A stretch of 64,000 nucleotides of DNA from Aselliscus stoliczkanus (taxonomy: Eukaryota; Chordata; Mammalia; Chiroptera; Hipposideridae). This document shows positions 57,752 through 64,000 of this stretch, one piece after another (the stretch's first letter is position 1; every line of letters begins with the position of its first letter). Location of the stretch: NCBI GenBank assembly GCA_033961575.1, contig CM066738.1:69363478-69427477 (forward strand), written 5' to 3'. The notes under the pieces were generated by a model, which did no database searches, was not told the origin of the DNA, and saw only the letters and a list, made by a program, of their open reading frames with translations. The position numbers and the translations under genes were made by a program.

Positions 57752-60700
57752 CTTGTCATCAGGTTGTCTGTGTGTGCTCCACAAATATTCTCGCATTTTC
57801 TCTGGGTGCTTTGAGGAAGCTCCAGCTAGCATTGAACTGCACTTTGTCAGCAGTGGAGATCCTCTGAAGATTATTGACCAAAATATGTTCTGTGTACCAT
57901 GTTGTGGTCTAGGAAGATTGTCCTGACAGAGGCATATAGAACGGACTGGGTGGGGGCTGTTCTAGGGTCTGTAAGAAATGTGAAAGGACAGTTGCAATAG
58001 TTCACACAAGGTAAGAGCGACTAAGAGTAAAGAGCATGGTCGTGCTTAAGGATCAAAATGACACTTAAATACCCATCCCTAAATCTTCAGGGCAAAGCTT
58101 GGAAGAAATTATAAAAGATTCCTTTGTACCTTTTTGGAGACACCTTGAACCTTTTTGTTTTGTTTTAGTTTATCCTTCTGTGGCATTCTTTCAAAGAGTC
58201 AGGAAAGTTCTGATGATTAAAATCTACTTGGCATAAATAAGGTCATAAACCTTCAGGCCTCACTCTGCAGGCTCTCCTAGTTCTTGGTGGGTGGGATCAT
58301 CTGACTTGAGGGTTATTAGTGATTTCAAAGGAGAAAGGAAAACAATGATGGTCATCATTTGGTGAATAGGCAGGGAGAATTTCAGGAAACAGAGAGGTTA
58401 AAAGTCCAAGTATGAAAGGCTTGCTGTTGTGGGGAACTCTGAACAATGCATTCTAATTGGGAACCTGTATATTCTCGGAGATTATTTTGTTTAAGAAAAA
58501 AAAAAGGTGAAATTGGTGGTATGTTAAATTGCTTATTCTTCAAGGCCAAGCTTAAGTTATCCATTTCTGTGAATTCTTCTTTTGTTATCTCAATTCAATT
58601 TATTCTCTCTTTCTCTATTTCCTACAATTCTCTTTAATGAATCAGCGAGTATTTTTTTAGTCATATTTGAAAAGTATTATGCCACATATTTATTTTCTGA
58701 TAACTAACTTAAGGTTGATTTTATTCTGTTATTAATGAAGGTACCCTGTCTCCCTAAATAGAATATAAGTTCCTTGAGGACATGGACCATGTATAGTTCT
58801 TTGTCTCGCCTGGGAATTTGTGACTTTATGAAATAGCTGTTTTCAGAGGTGCTCATAATTGAATGAAAACAATTAAAAATAATTTGCTATTTACTGTTTT
58901 CTAAGTTTGTTGATGTTTCTTCAGGAAAAAAATGGAGGGGCTAAGAGAGGCTGAATGAAGAGTCTTCAAAAATACAGTAAAAATATAGTGTTAGTTCAGA
59001 CTACATTCTATAGTTAAAAATTAAGCCAAACAATACTGTCAGATAAATATTGGAACCTTTTTGAGTTTTCAGTGATTAATTTCAAAATTCAATGATTGAT
59101 TTTTTAAAAAAAATTATAGAAGTATAATTTCTGTTTTCCTAATCTTATTATATAGTATTTTCTTTAGTTGCTTTTCTCATCTTGCCATTTGGGTTTGCTC
59201 TTCCTTTTTCTTTCTGTTTGGAAGTGATACCATTTGTTAGAGGAAGGTAACTCCTGACCATGTTTGTAGTCAAGAGTGTTACTAGTCATCTGGATGTGAC
59301 CCACTAACACATTTAAACTGTTAGATTGTATTTCATGGGAAATTTATTGAACTTAAACGCTTTAAAAATTTTACTTAGTTTCAAAAGGCATGCTATTTTC
59401 ATGCCTTTTCTTGGAATTAAGAAACCTAGAGTTTCCCAAATTCAAAAGGCATATTTATATTTTGAAACTTGGGACACTGAAAAATGGTCCATGTCACCTA
59501 AATGTTGGGAGGAAATGGGGAATTTTTAAAATTGTAGTCTGACATGGTACTTGACATTATGGTAAAAGAAACGTGTATTACATGTAGAAAACCAGCTAGA
59601 CTTGACCATAAAGAGTGAAACTTCTCTACCAAGATTAAATGTTAAAAAGTCTAAGATTGGGAAATCCTTTTAAAAGAATTTCTTAATGAATCAATCAGTA
59701 GTTTGTATTTTTAAAGAATTTTTTATGGTATCATGATGAACATTTATAACAGAACAAAAATAACCCATTTCCTAACATTAGCCTCTGTGCCTACAGAAGT
59801 CATAAAACTTGTTAATGCAGATGAGGCTGCCTTCTGTTGTGTGATGCTAATAGGAAATGGATCATTGCAGTTTATAGGGCACTTAGCCATTTTGGTTCAT
59901 GATAAATGACTGACTTCAAGTGACATTCTTTTAGTGCTTTCCCACTATTCATCACCTGAAAGAATGGAGTCCAAACATGAAGTTGATTTTGAAGTTGTCA
60001 AGAGCTTCACTGTGGTGTAAATCCATCATAAACCAATGTTTTAATTGATGTAGGAAAAATTGCATGGATGAAAAATACTCACAAATGTTTTATGCTTTCA
60101 TTTTCTTTTGTTCAAAAGCCAGTTTTGTAACTTTTTTACCCTGCTCTAACTTGTGTTGTCTCTTCCCCTTCCCCTCCCCCTCTGCAAACATTCTCTTGTT
60201 TTGAAAACTCCTTAGATTTTATCTTTACAGATGCTTTGATGTAATTACATTGTTTTGTTCTATAAAATCAGCCCCAAATAAGCAGAAAGAATGGAACATA
60301 TTTTCAACTGGTATGTCTACCCACAAGCCAGGCATTATACAAAACCAGTATGGAAAACTTCTTTTACTGCTATGTTCTTGCTGTTGTCCTATTTTCCTCC
60401 TTTCTCATCATCTTTTCTTGAAATACTATCTCCTAGCACCCCCATTTCCACCCCCAGAACACACACCACCAGCTTCAGAGTTAGGGAGGTAGCAGGCTGC
60501 CTATTTGAATAGTCACATTATCCTAGAATTGGGTTCCAGTTCTTAGAAAATGATTCACCAGTTTATTTTCAGGGAGATCTTTCTGGCGCTGTAAGGGTTA
60601 CACAAAATCGAGCCATTCCTAATACATGCCTAAAGGAAGTTTGAGCCTTTCCTGTGTTGTCTCCACCTTTGGAATGTAGGGCCTGTGTTTAATTCAGTAC

Positions 60701-61715
60701 TGCAGGATGCTCTCCGTATTGCTGGCATTTGATGTTTGGAAAAGAAAATGTAAATGTTCTTGCAGATTGGGATAGAATCATTTAGTGTAACAGATAGTTT
60801 GCCATTTATTTAATTGGTTTTTAAAGGAATTTTTACCTCTCTTATTTATCCATGTGTGTTGTTGGAGTGAGGGTGACAACAGGTTATTTTGTTTGCTTTG
60901 CAGAACTTAATAGGAGGAAACGCATCCTTGTATTTACTTGAGGTGCTGGTATCCTGGAAGGCAAGCTGGCAAAACTCCCTCCCAGAGGCCTTCCTTTGAC
61001 ATAGAGTATTTTAGTTCCTAGCCAATTCCTCCTAGAGCTCACCACCCCTTTTAGCAAATGATATCTGTGATGTCTGATTGGAAAGAACAAAACATCTTTT
61101 TTAGGAAAAAATCTGTTAAATGAGGAATCACTAATCTTGACTACTTACATAGCTTGGTGCAAACCAATTACCAAATCATTAAAATTACCAATTCTAATAT
61201 GCTACATTAATCTATTAAAACTGTTGAAACATATCCATAATTTAATTTTTGGCCTGTTTTTGCATGGTGTAACCATTGGTGGCATAGAAGCTGGTGCTAG
61301 GAGTTTGCTGAAGGGAGGAGAGCAGAGGAAGGGAGAGACATGAGAAGGAAACTGGCAGAAGAGAGGCTGAGAGGATGAATGCCCTGGAGGCCATAAACTT
61401 TTGACAGCATTTACCACTTCTTGACTCTGGCATATTCAAGTGAACATTGATGGCTTTTTACTACTTTCTTCTTCTCCTTCTCCCCCTTTCCTCCCCCTCC
61501 TCCCAAATATGGGCATAAATAAGTTGAAAATAAGAAAAGCAGATTAAGATCTAAGATGCACAGTCTTTCTGGAAGAGGGAGGTGGAAGATTGGAAAGAAC
61601 ATACCTACCACCCAAAGGATGTTGTGAAGAATGAATTGTAGTATTATGCTTTTTTGAAGGAGGTGGGGGTTTTGTATTCAGAGAGGTTTAATTGCCACTT
61701 TCAGTCTATTAATAG
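57752..61715. other. Long non-coding stretch, largely unique
   Basis: About 58755-58870 resembles an L2 3' end (AATATAAGTTCCTTGAGGAC). Otherwise I recognise no gene or repeat in nearly 4 kb. Open frames (at most 90 codons) have no recognisable domain. It is the longest TE-poor block in the window and could be intron or intergenic. Confidence 0.45.
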
Positions 61716-61730
61716 TTGCCAAGCTGTTTT

Positions 61731-62188
61731 GGTTTTTTTGTTTTAAATTTTATTGGGGAATTGGGGGAGGGGACCAGCCAAGTCGTTGTTCGTCAATCTT
61801 AGTTGTGGAGGGTGCCAGTCGCCATCTGGCTTCCCGTCAGCAGCTCGTGGCCTATAAGCTCAAGGTGCTGTGTTCAATCTTAGTTGCTGATGGGTGTAGC
61901 CACCATCCCATGTGGGAGTCGAACCAGCAGCCTTGCTGTTAAGAGCGCACACTCTATCCACTGAGCCATCCAGGCGGCAGCTCAGCTCAAGGTGCTGAAT
62001 TCAGTCTTAGTTGTGGGTGGGCATAGTCTTGTTGTTACACCAGCTGAGCCATCCTGCCACCTGCTCAGGGACAGCTCAGCTCAGGTGCAGTGTCACTGGC
62101 CCATGTGGGAATCGAACCGGCGGCCCTGTTGTTCAGAACTCCCACTCTTAAGCCAACTCTTAACCAACTGAGCCACTAGGCTGGCCCC
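61731..62188 (-). mobile_element. Multimeric tRNA-derived SINE (type C)
   Basis: On the minus strand, head GTGGCTCAGTTGGTTAAGAG with B box GGTTCGATTCCC comes first. A shortened second unit (GATGGCTCAGCTGGTGTAAC, no B box) and a third unit (GATGGCTCAGTGGATAGAG, GGTTCGACTCCC) follow, then CCCCAATAAAATTT. The duplication TTGCCAAGC occurs at 61716-61724 and 62189-62197. Confidence 0.93.
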
Positions 62189-62197
62189 TTGCCAAGC

Positions 62198-62880
62198 CTT
62201 TTGAATGCAAATGTTCTTGATGTCTAGGTCTTCACATGGATACCTTTAAGGTAAAACCTTAAGGGTGTATACTGATGCATTGCATTCTCACTCCCTGGGT
62301 GCAGTAACTGTCATCTATTAGACTTACACAGAAACTACTAAATGATAGCCCAGAATTAAATGAAAAGTAGAAAAAGAAATTCCCATATTGGAAATTATTG
62401 TTCTTTGGGAATTTTTTATTCTGAAATTTATTGGAAATAAATTCTTAAAAGGACTAAACTTCTAATTAAACATAAATATAACATTTTCCATGGACTTCCA
62501 CAATGGTTCTGAAATTCCCACTAAAGAATAGGTTAGCTGTTAATGATTTTCTCACTTCACTTACCGATTCAAAGGTGTGATGTTAGTTTTAGCCTGTAGG
62601 CTGTTACTTTGCTTCTTTGCATTTCAAAAAGATCTAAGATCACTGATTATGACTTTGCCACTTCCTGTCATATTGTCCTTACAAAGGGGTTTTGTGGGTT
62701 TAGACCTTACTGTGAAGAAACCAGCCCAAGTAAAAATTCTTGATATTTGCATGTCTATTAAATTCAACACTTTTACTTTTCATTTTAACCTATTTAATTG
62801 TATAATTTATAAGGTAATACTTACTGGGATTTTAGAATTCTTCTTCTGAGAGCTGAAATGCCTTTTGCCTCCCTTTTCTT
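62198..62880. other. Non-coding sequence, nothing recognised
   Basis: No gene or repeat is recognised. Confidence 0.35.
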
Positions 62881-63267
62881 TCATGAATTGATGAATCTGT
62901 GTAGTTGAGTAAGACAGCCAATCAACCAGGAGCCCAGACTGTGTAGGGGAACAACGTGCCAGAAGGTGTTTCTATTTCTATGAAATTCTGTTGACCTATA
63001 ACTTCCCACCCCAAAGGCATTATTAACACCTTGCCCCCTCATAGAGTTTGCTCTTCTTTTGATGCGGCAGTACTGACAGCCCTTTCCTGCAGTTGTCTTG
63101 CCTCTTCGGAGATATGATCCGTGAGTCACTATTGGATTCAGTCTTGAGCTAGCAAAAGAATGCATATGGTTCTGAATTAGTGGAGGTTTCACATCTTCAT
63201 TAACTAAGTCCATGTTATTGTTTTCCCGGATTGTGGTAATTCTGTGCTGCAAGTAATTGTCAGTCAT
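62881..63267 (-). CDS. Unrecognised open frame, 128 codons
   Basis: This is the longest open frame outside repeats. It runs from a start at 63265-63267 (MTDNYLQHRITTIRENNNMD) to a TGA at 62881-62883. The composition is protein-like and not low-complexity: basic in the middle (YCRIKRRANSMRGQG), with one CxxC-like pair absent and no signal peptide or clear membrane segment. I recognise no domain. On the minus strand TTACTTGCAG precedes CACAGAATT, with CTGAC about 15 bases before, which could be a weak splice acceptor, so a last coding exon starting near 63252 is conceivable. It may equally be chance, or an antisense reading of an old repeat or 3' UTR. Low confidence that it is real. Confidence 0.15.
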   Translation of the reverse strand: MTDNYLQHRITTIRENNNMDLVNEDVKPPLIQNHMHSFASSRLNPIVTHGSYLRRGKTTAGKGCQYCRIKRRANSMRGQGVNNAFGVGSYRSTEFHRNRNTFWHVVPLHSLGSWLIGCLTQLHRFINS

Positions 63268-64000
63268 ATGGTTTTGGGTGGAGGAATACTTGAGCTAATT
63301 TGGTAGGAGCATCAAGCAAACAAATCAAAGATGATATTTCAGTTTTTGGTTTTTTGGACAATTTGACTACGTCACATTGATCTATTTTTCAGCACTTCAG
63401 TATGTAACATACTGTGTCTACATACTGTAAATTTACAGAGTAAATTTCAAGGCACTCTCCACCTCTCTTGAGTGTATTTTTCTAATAATATTTTTCACTT
63501 GGATTTAATAAAAAAATATATTTGACCTCCCTCTAGAACTCCAGATCCACACATACAGTTGACTGCTTTATATGACCATTTGGATGTCTAATAGGTATGT
63601 CAAATATACTGTGTACAAAATGCAACCCTTGATTCACCCACGTAACCACTCCACCTATCTCATACCTGTTTTTTGTTTGCATTTCTTCCTCCTTTCAGTT
63701 AATCACAATACCTAGTTGCTTAGATGAAAAGCCAAGGATTTTTTTTTTCTTTCCCTAAACATATTTCCCATTCAGTCTGTCAGCAGGCCTATCTCCAGAA
63801 GTCCACAATCTGTCCATTTCCTCCCATGTCCATTTTCCATTATAGTTCTAGCCATCAACTTCTCCCACTTAAATGACTACAGTGGTCTTCTCCCTCCTAC
63901 AACCTCTTCTCCATTTAGAGCTAGAGTGTCCTCTCCAGCTCAAAACCCCACAGCAACTTCCATTAGTCTTGACACAAAATCCAAATTCCTTGCCCTATTA
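63268..64000. other. Non-coding sequence, possible old repeat at the end
   Basis: The final 200 bp (TCCAGAAGTCCACAATCTGT, CCACAGCAACTTCCATTAGT, ACAAAATCCAAATTCCTTGC) have wording of an ancient mammalian repeat, perhaps L2. Nothing else is recognised. Confidence 0.3.

Overview
This is mammalian nuclear DNA. There is no operon structure and coding density is close to zero. The window is packed with mammalian retrotransposons: L1 with a laurasiatherian-type 3' UTR, MIR, L2 and tRNA-derived SINEs. It also holds hAT, Tigger and mariner DNA transposons and one processed gene copy. The SINEs have a head reading roughly GGCCGGCCGAGTGGC with RNA polymerase III A and B boxes. Together with two mariner families they point to a bat (Chiroptera), possibly Yinpterochiroptera. 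That assignment is inferred from repeat style and is not proven.

No functional protein-coding gene is recognised. The only gene-derived sequence is a dead, intronless copy of PSAT1 (phosphoserine aminotransferase) at 54.4-57.0 kb. It sits inside an older MER20 element and is itself interrupted by a SINE in its 3' UTR. One 128-codon open frame at 62.9-63.3 kb (minus strand) lies in non-repeat sequence and is not recognised.

Layout. 0-10 kb: mostly unique or ancient sequence with a few SINEs. 10.3-14.1 kb: a long SINE split by a 3.3 kb internally deleted L1 (called B1 here). 15-24.5 kb: old elements (Tigger, hAT, MIR, L1M), an 81 bp mariner miniature element and a dense SINE cluster. 24.5-28.8 kb: an old L1 split by a 1.3 kb mariner and by a second L1 5' segment. 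32.4-33.7 kb: a second mariner, of the same terminal-repeat family as the 81 bp element. 33.8-36.3 kb: SINEs and a pyrimidine microsatellite. 37.7-48.6 kb: a nested tower made of a near full-length L1 (called A), split by a second internally deleted L1 (B2), which holds a SINE and an inverted L1 fragment (C). 54.2-57.1 kb: PSAT1 retrocopy. 57-64 kb: unique sequence with two multimeric SINEs.

The most interesting signal is that B1 and B2, 29 kb apart and at unrelated target sites, share three deletions and a duplicated 3' UTR block. They are therefore copies of one rearranged, non-autonomous L1-derived master (HAL1-like in outcome). The second is the SINE set, in which short forms look like 3'-shortened versions of longer composite or trimeric tRNA-derived elements.
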